Positions 9,780 to 20,864 of a stretch of 64,000 bases of DNA are shown here, piece by piece. The stretch's first letter is position 1. Each line of letters starts with the position of its first letter. The stretch spans positions 3,906,001 to 3,970,000 of the forward strand of contig CANTUR010000125.1 in assembly GCA_947683625.1 (NCBI GenBank), given 5' to 3'. The notes beneath the pieces are model-generated. The model worked only from the letters and a program-made list of their open reading frames with translations. It did not search any database and was not told the origin of the DNA. The stretch comes from Mallotus nudiflorus (lineage: Eukaryota > Streptophyta > Magnoliopsida > Malpighiales > Euphorbiaceae). The translations under genes and the position numbers were made by a program.

Positions 9780-10300
9780 AGAATACAAAGATCTCTTCAG
9801 ACACCACCCCTAAAGACTTGATAACTTCACTACTTCTAATGCCTAGCAGTGTTGTTTTTTTCTTTGACGATGACCTCCAAGTAAAAGGAAAAGCTCACAA
9901 TAAGCCTTTGTTTATCTAGATGGTTACGAGAGTGAAGAAGACATCATGCATCATGGTTGATAATGGGTCAACCATCAATGTCTATCTACTTAGATTGCTT
10001 CATAAGTTTGGGATAATAATTGAATACCTCGAGGCATTTAATATGATAATCAAGGCTTATGATGACTCTTAGAAGCACGTAGTAAGAACTTTCAAGGCAA
10101 CAGTCACTATGGGGGAATTGAATCAATTATGGAATTTATGATGTTAGATATTTCACCCATGTTTGCTCTGATATTAGGAAGACCTTGGTTCCATCCACTT
10201 GGAGGAGTACCATGCACTTTGCACCAGAAAATTAAATTCTCATTTGAAGGAAAAGTGGTTATTTTTAAAGCTAAAACTAATCTCTTGGTTCATGTATAAA
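9780..10300 (+). pseudogene. Tat retroviral aspartic protease relic
   Basis: Conceptual translation across stops gives VVFFFDDDLQVKGKAHNKPL, then IMVDNGSTINVYLLRLLHK. The active-site triad appears as DNG rather than the usual DSG/DTG, as is common in plant gypsy proteases. Further on AYDDS and MFALILGRPWFHPLGGVPCT follow, the conserved LGRPW...P(S/C)T flap of Tat proteases. Several TAG/TGA codons interrupt it. It would have cleaved gag-pol. Confidence 0.8.
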
Positions 10301-10697
10301 CATAACCTCGCTGGCCTTCCAAGTGTCAATGATCAATCAGGATTGGGTTAACCCTAAAGTATTTACTATAATGAAGAAAATGAGCTATTAACTAGGAATT
10401 GGGCTTACAAAAAAGAAAAATAGACTTTTAAAATTACCATATTTCAAGGGATAGACTAGCAAGCAAGGGCTCAAGTATGATCCAACAATAGACAAGGGAA
10501 ATAAAGTTGCCTTCATCTCATAGGGTCTCTCTAAGTATCAAGGCTAGCCTAATGAATGGGAATGTAATGATATCAGGAAGCCGAGCTTTGAGATTTTTTC
10601 TGATGTGATTGATAATATGGGGAAGGTACAGGGACAAGATGAAGAAGATGAGATCATTTCCATTACTGAGATCGAGCAAGCTTTATAAAACACGAGG

Positions 10698-11045
10698 ATG
10701 GAAACTGAAGCTCTAAGCTACTCTGATGTTGCAACCTTCATTGAGTGCAGCATAGGGGACATTCTATTTGAAGATATGTCTATCACTAATGATGACTTTA
10801 TTAGTAATCTGTTTGAGTCTTTTAATGTACCGAACTCTGAGTATGAAGCAACAAAATATAATTTTGCTTATTTATATGATTTGTCTTTTGGTAATGATAA
10901 GCATTACATTGAACCTTACATGAGCATATTTGACATTCATTCCATTGACCCTGAACCATTTAACATGGGCATGGATGAAAATCCTTACTTACTGCATATT
11001 TCAAAAGACGTTATTGAGGAAAAGAGAGAATCAAAAAAATATTAA
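10698..11045 (+). pseudogene. Tat polyprotein linker between protease and RT, open fragment
   Basis: 115 codons without a recognised domain, acidic (many Asp and Glu). It sits between the protease relic and the first RT motif. In gypsy polyproteins this linker is variable, so survival of an open stretch here may be chance. Confidence 0.55.
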
Positions 11046-11179
11046 TACAATATTCAAAAGTATTTGCTTGGACATACAATGACATGTGTAGCATTAACAA
11101 AGACATTGCTCAACATAACATCCCAATAAGAGAGGGACAAAAGCCAATGAAATAAAAGTTACAAAGATTGAGACCATAA

Positions 11180-12340
11180 TGGGCACAATTGGTAAAAAAG
11201 GATATAGAGAAGCAAATTAAAGCCAAGCTCCTGGAAGTGGTAAACTATCCAAAGTGGTTGGCTAATATGGTTCCAATATATAAGAAAGATGGGAAGGTAA
11301 GGATTTATGTAGACTATAGGGATCTAAACAAGGCATGATCAAAGGATAACTTCCTACCTACCTCACATAGATATTCTAATTGACAATGCTGCCGCATGCA
11401 CCATGTACTCTCTTATGGATGAGTTTTTAGAGAGGTAAGGCCTTTTGGTTTAAAGAATGTGAGTGCAACCTATTAAAGGATTGCTATAGCGATGTTTTAT
11501 GACATGATACACAAGGAAGTAAAAGTCTATGTTGATGACATGATGGTGAAATCAAAGACTCTAGAAGAACATCTAGCCACATTGGAGAAATTTATGTAGT
11601 GAGTAGACAAATACAATCTGTTGTTAATTCCTAAGAAATGTGTGTTTAGGGTAACTTTAGGAAAGATGCTAGGACATATAGTCAGCTAAGGAGGAATTAA
11701 AGTCTATCTAAAAAAGGTAAAAGCAATTAGGAAAATGCCAACACCAAAGATCGAAAAGGAGATCTAAGTATTTTTAGGGAAGCTACAATTCATTAGCCAA
11801 TTCATAACCATATTAACAAAACTATGTGAGCCGATATTCAAGCTACTTAGAAAAGATCAACTCATGGTTTGGAACAAACAACGCCAAATTTCTTTTAATA
11901 AAATTAATGACTATCTCATGAATCTACTAATTCTAAGACCTCTAGAAATGAGGAAGCCCTTAATCCTATAGCTAGAAAGTAAAGAAAGAGCAATAAGAGC
12001 CAAGCTAGCTCAAGAAGGAGAAGCATAAGCCGAACATGCAATTTACTACCTATGCATGAAAATGTTACCTTATGAGAAGAAGTACAGTTAGGTTAAGTAG
12101 ATATGTTTGGCAATAGTTGAGGCTATAAGGAAACTGGGGCATTACTTTCAGTCTTACCAAATCTGAGCAATTTCAAAGTTATATTTAATGAGACACTTAT
12201 TTGAAGCACCTTCACTGGTTGGGAGACTAGCTAAGTGGTTAGTATTACTAACAGAATTCAATGTTAAGTATCTGACTAATAAGAGGAAAAGCCAATTTTC
12301 TAGCACTAAACCCTAGTTCATATGATTAAGATATAGAACT
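11180..12340 (+). pseudogene. pol: Tat reverse transcriptase and RNase H relic
   Basis: Readable motifs: YPKWLANMVPIYKKDGK, VRIYVDYRDLNKA, PFGLKNVSATY, VKVYVDDMMVKSK (YVDD retained), HLATLEKFM, PKKCVFRV, LGHIVS and FLGKLQFISQFI. The connection RNase H follows with LPYEKKY, GHYFQSY and LAKWLVLLTEFNVKY. About 30 residues are missing between the LMDEF and PFGLKN motifs, removing much of the palm. Stops are frequent, many at former Gln or Trp codons. The enzyme copied element RNA into DNA and is now dead. Confidence 0.88.
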
Positions 12341-12384
12341 TGAGTTCCCAAATGACCTTATCGCGACAATTAAGATCCAATGGT

Positions 12385-12775
12385 AGCAGATGTATTTTGA
12401 TAGAGCAGTGAATCGATTCAGAACAAGAATAGGGGTAATCTTGTTGACTCTAGAAAATGAGGTAATCCCTATAGCAAAGAAGATAACATTTTACGTTACG
12501 AACAATAAAGCAGAATATGAAGCATGTGTAATAGGAATGGACCTACTGATGGCTTTGAAAGTTACATAAGTGGAAATATTAGGTGATTCAATGTTGGTAA
12601 TCAACCAAGCCACTAATGAATGGGATATAAAAGAGCAACATCTAAAACTATACCTAAAGCATTTACAATAGTTAGGATAGTCATTTCAAAATTGCAAATT
12701 CATCCATCTACCAAGAAATCATAATCAGATAGAGGATGCCTTAGCATCACTGGCATCAGCTTGGGATAAACTAGT
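12385..12775 (+). pseudogene. Second, archaeal-type RNase H of the Tat element (aRNH)
   Basis: Conceptual translation reads QMYFDRAVNRFRTRIGVIL, ENEVIPIAKKITF, NNKAEYEACVIGMDLLMAL, VEILGDSMLVINQATNEWD and LPRNHNQIEDALASLASAWD. This is a complete RNase H fold with the Asp (YFD), Glu (AEYEA), Asp (GDSMLV) and Asp (EDALA) positions. It stands after the usual RT-RNase H and before integrase. A domain in this place is established for Tat-lineage elements and is thought to have been acquired separately. Only two or three stops interrupt it, fewer than in the RT. Confidence 0.85.
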
Positions 12776-12893
12776 AACCATGCCAATGAAGCCTTTAGTA
12801 CTACTAAAGTCAAGCTAGTCGTGCTACAAGAATGTGAGAGTGATGGAAGTAAAAGTATATCATAAACCCTAGTTCTATAATATTCAACAATAC

Positions 12894-14100
12894 TTGGATA
12901 ATCACCAATTTCCAAAAAGTATGAGCAAAAAGGATAAAATAGTTATCAAAAATCTAACAACAAAGTTCATCCTTTATCAAGGAGTTCTATACAAGAGAAC
13001 CTCAGATGGGATACAGTTGCATTATTTGGATAAAGGTGAAGAAAAGAAGGTAATGACAGAAGTTCACGAAGAAGTTTATGGTCTGCATATGAATGGTGCA
13101 ATACTAGCTAAGAAAATAATGAGACAAGGATTCTTCTGGATGATGATGGTGGAAGATTGTGTTAAATTCACCAAGAGATGTCATGAATGCCAAATCTATA
13201 GGGTCATTAGTCATATGCCACATTTAGAACTACACACCTTGTCCTCTCCTTGGCCATTCTTAGTTTGGGAACTTGACATCATAGAAGAAATTCACCTCAT
13301 AACCTTAAATGGACACAAATTTATCTTGGTTGCTATTGAATACTTCATAAAATGCATAGAAGCTGAGTCTTGTAGCAAACTAGGGGCAAAATAAGTGGCC
13401 AGGTTATTAGAGAAGAATCTGTTCTATAGATACATAATCAATCATCTAGTTTTAGGTAATGGGGTATAGTTTCAAAGGGAAGTACAGACAATGCTTGAGA
13501 GGTATAAAGTGAAACATTACAAGTCATCACCTTATTGATCACAAGCCAATGAAGTAGTGGAAGCAGTAAATAAGAACATCAAGAAGATCCCTTCAAAGAT
13601 GATTGCAACTTATAGTGATTGGGCTAGCAAGTTACCATTTGTTCTTTGGGAATACCGTACTATAGTGAGAATATCTACAGGGGTAACTTTGTTCTCACTA
13701 GTGTATGGAGCATAAGTTGTACTTCCAATTGAAGTGGAAATGAAATCCCTCAAGACTATAATTGAAGCATATTTGCTTGAGGTAAAGCAAGTAGAATATA
13801 GGTTAATGTAACTAGATCTGACGAACTGTGAAAGGTTAAAGGCACTTTATCACACTTAGTTATATCAGAGAAGAATATCAATGACTTTTGATAAGAAAGT
13901 GAAGCAACATGACATTAAGGTTGGAGACTAGGTATTAAGACAGGGTAAGCATAACCTACTAGACCTTAAAGGGAAATTATGGCCTAATTGTGAAGGACCT
14001 TACATGGTTAAAATTATCCTTTCTAAAGGAGTAGTCAAGTTGATGGAGATTAATGGGAATGAACTCTTTAAGTAGGTCAATGTCAATCATCTCAAGTGAT
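12894..14100 (+). pseudogene. Tat integrase relic
   Basis: The open part 12894-13394 (166 codons) has the HHCC zinc module (EVHEEVYGLHMNG with CHECQ) and the start of the core (WELDIIEEI, FILVAIEYFIKC). The homology continues after a stop through LVLGNGV, YKVKHYKSSPY, SQANEVVEAVNKNIKK (second core region), WASKLPFVLWEYRTI, TLFSLVYGA and VLPIEVEMKS. The C-terminal part reads KGKLWPNCEGPYMVK and VNVNHLK and ends about 14100. The first catalytic Asp is kept (ELDII) and the second (usually DNG) reads GNG. Several stops make it nonfunctional. Confidence 0.87.
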
Positions 14101-14121
14101 ACTATTCGTAAAGGAAAAAAA

Positions 14122-14350
14122 GAGGAAAATAAAAAAAACAACAAAAAATAAAAAATGAGAGGTAAAATACTTAATTAGAAAACTTAAGATGGCTAATTAA
14201 GGATAAGGGTACTATCATTTTGAAGTATCTTGTATGAGAAAAATAAAAAAAAACAACAAAAAATAAAAAATGAGAGGTAAAATACTTAATTAGAAAACTT
14301 GAGAGGGCTAATTAAGGATAAGGGTACTATCATTTTAAAGTATCTTGTAT
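14122..14350 (+). repeat. 115-bp tandem duplication after the Tat integrase
   Basis: Two units contain AAAAATGAGAGGTAAAATAC at a spacing of 115 bp (TGAGA at 14156 and 14271) and end GTATCTTGTATG. They differ at only a few bases, so the duplication is younger than the decay of the surrounding coding DNA. Confidence 0.85.
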
Positions 14351-14697
14351 GCAACCATGCTTATGCTAAATATTATCCAGTACAAATGAAAGGATGCCAA
14401 AGATTGCATATATTGAGAAGTAAATGTTTGAATCAATATCTACCTTATACAAGTATGAAATCTGCATCTTAGAATTCATATGTTTCTATGATGTAATGTT
14501 TCTTTCTTCTAGAGTTGTATTTATTTATGTTGTAAATTTCATTATTATTGTATTTCATCTTTCCTTGTATTCTTCATGACAGTAGAGCAAGCAAATAAAG
14601 GATGGAAAGAAGAACATATAAATAATAAATAAAATATAAATACATCTCAAATATCAAGGAATAATTAATATAATAAAAAAGAATAAGAGAGGGGGAC
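14351..14697. other. Noncoding stretch between Tat integrase and the antisense gene
   Basis: AT-rich, no recognisable domain on either strand. It contains the 3' flank (transcript end side) of the antisense gene. Confidence 0.5.
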
Positions 14698-14913
14698 TCA
14701 AGATTCATCCCTATCCTCACCATAATTGTCATCATCATTGCCCTCCTCAGCGGGTCCCCTCCTACTAGATTTAGCATCATGAACCCTCATCTCCACCAGC
14801 TTGGCTCGTAGCCTTTAGACCTCACTTTAGTAGTAGGCACCTTTCGACTGCCATGCTACCTCCCACTGATGAAAAGCCTCATCTCACTCCTACAACACCC
14901 TCGTATGGTCAAG

Positions 14914-15016
14914 CTATATTATCATAACATATATGCATTAGTACACATGAATTCATAATATGCCTATACATATTATTGTATAAATTTAAACAAGAAATAG
15001 CAAGGTGTATGAATAC
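14914..15016 (-). other. GT-AG intron in the antisense PMD gene
   Basis: Minus-strand donor TTTAA|GTATTC and acceptor ATAATATAG|CTTGAC, 103 bp. The downstream exon leads to the acidic C-terminus. Confidence 0.5.
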
Positions 15017-15398
15017 TTAAATGAGCCTCCACGGAGTAGTTCACATAGTGGCTCATCAAGCTCGAAGCACACTGGTACCACTACGTGGCTATCTTTTGAT
15101 GAAATTATAAACAGAATAGTCGACAAGTAGCATATTTGAAATATCAAAGCAACAAAGTCAAATAAAAGCTCAAATGGGTAGTATCCTTATGGATGAAGGC
15201 CATAGGCTCAGTCGAAGTAGGTACCACTTGGACTATCACCTCACCACGAAGATTATATGCCTAAACCACAGGGACCAATAGTAGTTTAGCCACCCTAAAA
15301 ATCATTTGAGCAATCTCAGTGGGGGCATTAGCAGCAGCTTCGGCACCACCCGAGCTCTCGATAGTGCTTTTAGTACAAGTCCTCTTTGAACGGGGTCG

Positions 15399-15470
15399 CT
15401 AAAAATATATAAAAGGGTCATAATAAAAAAATAGATAGTATGGGAATAATATAGAAGGAGCAAGGCATAC
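15399..15470 (-). other. GT-AG intron in the antisense PMD gene
   Basis: Minus-strand donor ATTAG|GTATGCC and acceptor ATTTTTAG|CGACCC, 72 bp, pyrimidine-rich. The downstream exon begins RPRSKRTCTKS, a basic segment. Confidence 0.6.
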
Positions 15471-16091
15471 CTAATGAGTAGAAGAGGAGGAAATGCTTGC
15501 TAGAGGAGCAATTACAACATGCATAAAACCCCTCATAACACCATTGATCAAGCAAGATATAAGTCTCCTTAAGTAAGAGATGCCTTTGGGCTTTAAGTGT
15601 AGTAGGTGATTGATCCCAACTAGCGCCTTCTCCAGTGCGGGGCCACCATGTCCTTCCCTTAGAGCATATTAAAGGAAAGAGAATGAGGTATGCAATGAAC
15701 AGTGGGTACTAAGAGGTAACTCACTACATGCTTATCGAGGTACTAAGCACAATTAATAGGAGTCACGAACAGGATTCATCGATCAGTAATCTTCATGGCT
15801 CCTTGCATTGCCAATGAGAAAGTCATGGGGTAGCCCTCCCATCACCACCAAAGATGTATCTATAATTAGAAATAGTAATAAAAAATAGAACACAACACTT
15901 CAAAATAGAAAAAGTAAAAAGCAACGCTTTCCATAATTGAACGTCAACTTTATGAGAGCATTATGGGTTGCCTCCAAGGACTGCATAGAACCCCTCCAAG
16001 GCTGAGCAGTCCAAATAGAAAAATGGGGGAACCCCTCATGTAATTCGATAATGATAGGAGGAGCTAGGACGTGGAACTTGAATGCCCAAAT

Positions 16092-16170
16092 CTACAAAGA
16101 AAGGAATATATAAGGAATAGTGTATCAAGAAAGGAATGAAAAAAATTGTAAAGTATTTAAAAGCACTCAC
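16092..16170 (-). other. GT-AG intron in the antisense PMD gene
   Basis: Minus-strand donor AAT|GTGAGTGC and acceptor TTTGTAG|ATTTGG, 79 bp, T-rich towards the acceptor. Joining the flanks keeps the frame and restores the PMD homology (LVV N IWAFKF). Confidence 0.7.
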
Positions 16171-17050
16171 ATTAACCACCAGTGGCACACCATAGATTCT
16201 TGAGCTATCTCTGCATGCATCATCCAAGCCATGAAGGAGATAGCCATAGGAAGTAGAACCCCAGTCATAGCCTCGTAAGGTGTTAAGGGCTCACAGAAGA
16301 GGAAGCGACTAAGAACGACCGATGTTGTTCACATTAGGGAACACCATGGTGTTCATCAAGTAAGAGATAAAGCATTGGGCTTATCTTTTAATACCATCAG
16401 TGCCCTCTTTAGCAGCACCATCACACACTTTCCAAAGCCTATCATAAGAGATTAAGCCACCTTAAGCAACTCTAAACTCAGGGGGTAGCCTAATAAATCA
16501 CAACATAGTGCTATGGGGTCCTTAGGGAAGTCAAAAGGGATCTGTTGACCAATGAAGGTGAACCCCAACAAAGCAGCAAAATCGAGAGGCATAATTGTCA
16601 TCTTCCTGAACTAAAAATGGAAGGTATGGGTGCAGTCCGACCACCTCTCAATCAGGGCAGTCATAGTTATCTGTCAACTCTTCAAAGACTCTAGTCCCTC
16701 CAACAAAATATCTAAGATACCGTCAAAGCTGAGACCGTGCACACAGTCTCAAACCTCCATAAATAGCCTTTGATAGAGCTTTGTAGCTCTAGTAAAACTA
16801 TCGGGCAAGACCAAGTGGGTCACCAAGCCCTAAAAAGGGAAGTCAACAAAACACAAATTCTAACTTAAAAAATTTCCTACTTGAGCATGATAATCAACCT
16901 AATTATTGTCTACTTGTTATTTGCAGGGGCAATCAATCTCACATAATCAAGATAAGAAATGACATAGCAAATCCTAGCATGCATCCTAAGTATTTATGAA
17001 CATGCAAGGAAGTTAATCCTAACATAGAGAGATATAGCCTAAAAAAATTG

Positions 17051-18411
17051 ACATCGAGGTACTAATAAAGACATGTTCCTTTAAGTTCGAGAAAAGAGGA
17101 ATCTTATGCCCTCTTATCACTCCATGCTATGTGCAATGAGCAAGCACTAGCTTTTAATGCACTGCACCACCTGCAACCTAACTCGCTTGACCTCTAAGAA
17201 TCTTTTGCCTAAGATCATCCAAATTAAAATGCTAGGTTAGGGTCAATGTCCCCTAAAACATCCTCATCACCACCTCCTTATATAGGAATTTGAGTAAATA
17301 AGAGCCTAAGGTTCAGAGCATCCTAAGGAGGATAGAGAAAGAGAAGGTAAAGAATGAAGAAAAAGTAAAAAATTAGCCTTTTAAAGGCTTAGAACCCATA
17401 GGTCTTGAAAGCAACCACGAGCATGGGTCCTACCCACTCACCTGGATTCTTGACCCACACTTATAAGTTGTTGGACCCATATGCATGGGTAGCACCCACA
17501 ATGCAATCTAGGCCCTACCAAAGCCCTCGAGATGTGTATTTTCATATGCTAAAGCTTCTAGAAGGTTCTAATGGCACGTTAAAGGTTTGACTATTGACCT
17601 AAGACATGAACAAAGGCCGAGAATTCATAGAAAAGGTCCAAAATAACTCGAAAAAGCATAAAAAACTAGGGAAATATTATGTGCCACCATACTCTAAGAT
17701 TTTTAAATGCATTCATACTTTTATTTGTATTTCAAACATCACTTTTTAGTGCTCTCAGAGGTGCACTCGCACTAGAGAGGGCGCACATGGCAAGGACGGA
17801 CTAGTCAACCCTGACAGTGACCGTCTCACCTTGATAAAATTTTTAAAACTTCCCAACCTTGATCAGCAGCTCTAAGCTAGGATTCTCACTTCTAATTAAT
17901 CTAATGCTTGAAAACCTTATAAAAGAAAAAAAAATCCAATAAATGAGAAGTTATAGGGAACTGAGATGATTGGGTAGATCACGATTGTCATTTTAGACCC
18001 TAGAAGAGCTCTGAATGCAAAAAAAAAAAAGAAGGAAGAAATAATAAAGATCATGCTCAAACTACTCCAATGCTCAAACTTTGAGTAATAGTATCTCTTC
18101 AATAGCATTCACACTGAGTGACAGAAGGCAGGGAATGTCTAAGGAGAAAAAAAAGCATGAACAAATCATTTACCTCTAAAAGGAATGACATGACATCAAA
18201 GGTTGCCTCATGCGCTGTAATTCTCGATGACCTCATTTGGTGAATTTGGATCTAAAAATGTGGAATGCTTCTTACTCTTCACTTGATAATCAGAGATGCC
18301 CTTGGCAAAGAGGTGCTTATCAAACCGTAGAGAAATGGCATAAACCACATCAATATAAGACAACCATGGCCAGATTGACTCAAACTTCCTAATACCACCA
18401 GCCAGTGCATG
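17051..18411. other. Noncoding, probably Tat 3' region or LTR, with GACCCA/TGGGTC motifs
   Basis: No domain on either strand. At 17390-17490 GACCCA and TGGGTC occur several times in opposite orientations (TGGGTCCTACCCA, GACCCATATGCATGGGT). The same motif family returns at 19440-19620, so the segment may be a regulatory part of the element or of the antisense gene. Confidence 0.45.
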
Positions 18412-19130
18412 TAAGCCACTAAAAGCATGAATGAAATTCCTATGCATCATAATTTTCAAGTTAAAATTGCATTATGACTTTGAAAAGTCACATAGATACA
18501 TATGGATTTCCTTAGAACTTGACATTTAAGGCTCAATAAGGCTACATAGTGTACATTCTCACAAACAACATCTAGGTGGTTTCTTTGAAACATAGCACTT
18601 AAAGCCCATCAGGCTATACAATGCACCCCACTTTATAACCTAAAAAAAAGGTCATATAGCACCCCCATGGTAAAGATTTTATAATATCACTGGTTTTCAA
18701 ATTTCACTTGTAATAGAAGGTTAGCCTATAGATCCCAAGCTTTCATCTTTTGCATTTCCACTTAAAGTCAAGTAAGCCACTAAAAGCATGAACAAAATTC
18801 CCATGCATCATAATTTTCAAGTTAAAATTGCATTATGACTTTGAAAAGTCACATGATTACATCTAGATTTCCTCAGAACTTGACATTTAAGGCCCAACAA
18901 GGCTACATAGTGTACACTCTCACACACAACATCTGGGTGGTTTCTTTGAAACCTAGCACTTGATGCCCATAGGGCTATATAATGCACCCCACTTTATGAC
19001 TTAAAAAAAGGTCATATACACCCCCATGGTAAAGGTTTTACAATCTCACTGGTTTTCAAATTTCACTTATAATAGGGGGTTGGCCTGTAGATCCCAAACT
19101 TTCATCTTTTGCATTTCCACTTAGAGTAGG
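18412..19130 (+). repeat. 361-bp tandem duplication
   Basis: Copy 1 (18412-18772) and copy 2 (18773 to about 19130) both start TAAGCCACTAAAAGCATGAA and share blocks such as TTGCATTATGACTTTGAAAA, GGTGGTTTCTTTGAAAC and CACCCCCATGGTAAAG. They differ by scattered substitutions. A further short copy of the unit end (GTTACCCTGTAGATCCCAAG) follows at about 19133. Confidence 0.88.
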
Positions 19131-20040
19131 GGGGTTACCCTGTAGATCCCAAGTACCCATCTCATGTGTTTTCAAAACTTGCTTCCCATGCATCTACAAA
19201 GTGGCAATTTGATCGACGCATGTGAAGCATGGGGAAATTATTAATACCTATATGTTGATGGTCCCTTAAAAATCTAATGATAAAGGATTTCTATCTGTTA
19301 GACAGGGGGAGAATTTCTTTAGAAGTTTCTTGAGCATGCTTAGATCAAGAAGAAACCTAAAAGACACATAAGCTATACCAAAGAGCAACCAAACTCTCAA
19401 AAAATCCAAGTTTAGCCTTAAAAGGGACCAAAAGGTTGGGAAAAGCCCATAGGGATGGGTCAACCCATGAGCTTAGGTTGATGACCCATGAGTGTGGGTC
19501 ATTTAACCTAGTTCATAGGTCAAAATGACCTATTTACCCTTGCATAGGTCAAATGGCCCATGCACATGGGTCTTGAACCCAAAAGTGTGGGTCTTAGACC
19601 CAAGGTCATTGGTCCCTAAGCTTGTATTATAAAAATACATTTTTTTCTTCTTTGGAAAAGAGATTGGCACACACTTTGAGGTAGATGGCTAGTGAGTGAA
19701 AACACCACTATTTTGGAGGCCTTTTTCACCCTCTCTCTCTTTCTCTCTCTCTTAACACACTTGGCAACCAATTTAACCAAACACTTAATAAAAAAATCAC
19801 TTATTTTTGTCTTAGGATTTAGACTATTAAATCCAAATCGAGCCACATCTTTTTCAAAGCATACTTCTAGGGTAATCATCGGTTCCTCTAAGGATCTCCA
19901 TATTTTTATCATTATTAAAATTATCACTTTTGCATTTTCCTTTTTTTTACTATTTTCTTGCATTTTCCATCATTCTAGTAAATTTATATTTATTATTATT
20001 GTGATATGATAAAGTTGTGATTTTTATGGTGATTTAAAGT
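19131..20040. other. Noncoding; dense GACCCA/TGGGTC cluster, then TATA-like and CT-rich sequence
   Basis: 19440-19620 contains at least ten GACCCA, TGGGTC, AGGTCA or TGACCT motifs arranged as imperfect palindromes (for example GACCCATGAGTGTGGGTC). About 30 bp after them a TATTATAAAAATAC box and then a CTCTCTCTTTCTCTCTCTC run (about 19730-19750) follow. This arrangement resembles a promoter with leader, possibly the U3/R part of an LTR, but no LTR partner is in the window. Confidence 0.4.
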
Positions 20041-20864
20041 TTGTGAATAATATGTAGAAGAAGAAGGAAGTTCGGGTTAGATCAAAGAGTGTTTGCATTC
20101 ATCTTGCATCTTTCCATCATTTTTGCATCTTTTCTCCACATATGTAAAAATGGGTATTTTATCATCAACATAATCTTCATCATCATTATTATGAATATTG
20201 TTATTATCATATTAATTTATTTTATTGCTGCTATATTTTATTTTTTTTATTTTTGTATTTTTCCTTATTTTTCTTGCATTTTTATCATTTTTTATTGTAT
20301 TTGTGTTATTTATGGTAAATATGGCCTTTTTATCATAAAATCTCCCTTTTTATGGTAAACATGTCTCCTTTACCACTTGAATTTTTTTTCTATATTTTTA
20401 TTATATTTATATAGTTATTTCTACACTTTATTTATTTTGTTCCCTTTTTGCAATTTTTGTTGCATTTATGACATTTATGGAAAAGTTAGCATTTTTATCA
20501 TAAGAATTATGTTTTTATGGTGAGAATGCCTCCTTTACCATTTTTATTTATTTATTTCTGCCATCTTTATTTACTTATATCATGGCGGTAATTTTTATTA
20601 TTTTCCTTGCATTTTTTTCATTTTTATTGCATTTTTTTCCATTTGTGGCAAAGTTGGCCTTTTATTATAAACTTTATGTTTTTACGATAAAAATGTTGAT
20701 TTTATCACATTTTCTTATTTATTTCTGCCATTTTTATTTAATTGTTTTATCTGTATAATTTTTATTATTTTTCTTATTTTTAGGCCTTTTATGCCATTTT
20801 TGGTAAATTCAACATTTTTATCATAAAGTTTATGTTTTAATGATAAAAATATCAAATTTATTAT
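20041..20864 (+). repeat. AT-rich tandem array, left part (about 165-bp units)
   Basis: The motif TATCATAAA followed by TTTTTATGGTAAAAATG-like sequence recurs near 20331, 20496, 20663 and 20819, spacing 156-167 bp. Units also share TTATTTATTTCTGCCATTTT. The array breaks at 20864 at the nested gypsy element and resumes at 28301 in register. Confidence 0.8.

Larger units (their letters stand above)
14698..16850 (-). pseudogene. Spliced antisense gene of the Tat element with a plant mobile domain (PMD)
   Basis: Minus-strand reading gives a PMD-like N-terminal part (FDGILDILLEGLES, ALIERWSDCTHTFHF, MTIMPLDFAALLGF) and then YDRLWKVCDGAAKEGTDG. After that come YLMNTMVFPNVNNIGR, YDWGSTSYGYLLHGLDDACR and IYGVPLVV. 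After a GT-AG intron (16092-16170) the frame resumes IWAFKFHVLAPP, matching the WAWE-type step of the family. Further GT-AG introns fit at 15399-15470 (before RPRSKRTCTKS) and 14914-15016. The end is Glu/Asp-rich (AEEGNDDNYGEDRDES, stop at 14698). Scattered stops, some at likely Gln codons, make it a pseudogene. PMD proteins occur as host genes (MAIN/MAIL) and inside transposons. Antisense frames at this place are known in Tat elements. Function is unknown. Confidence 0.75.
7833..17050 (+). mobile_element. Tat-lineage Ty3/gypsy element, decayed, 5' part cut off by C1
   Basis: Plus-strand order gag, zinc knuckle, protease, RT, RNase H, second RNase H, integrase, followed by a noncoding part with an antisense gene. 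The second (archaeal-type) RNase H between RNase H and integrase and the antisense reading frame before the 3' LTR are features of the Tat branch. Nearly every domain carries several in-frame stops. The LTR ends could not be fixed. Material up to about 29.06 kb (minus the nested gypsy element at 20865-28300) may belong to it. Confidence 0.85.

Noticed and set aside
10698..11045. Separate host gene for the acidic 115-codon frame
   Set aside because: Position between protease and RT on the same strand makes it part of the Tat polyprotein.
19616..20358. Hydrophobic frames at 19616-20009 and 20089-20358
   Set aside because: Low-complexity Phe/Ile-rich translations of T-rich tandem repeat DNA. 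No start context or homology.
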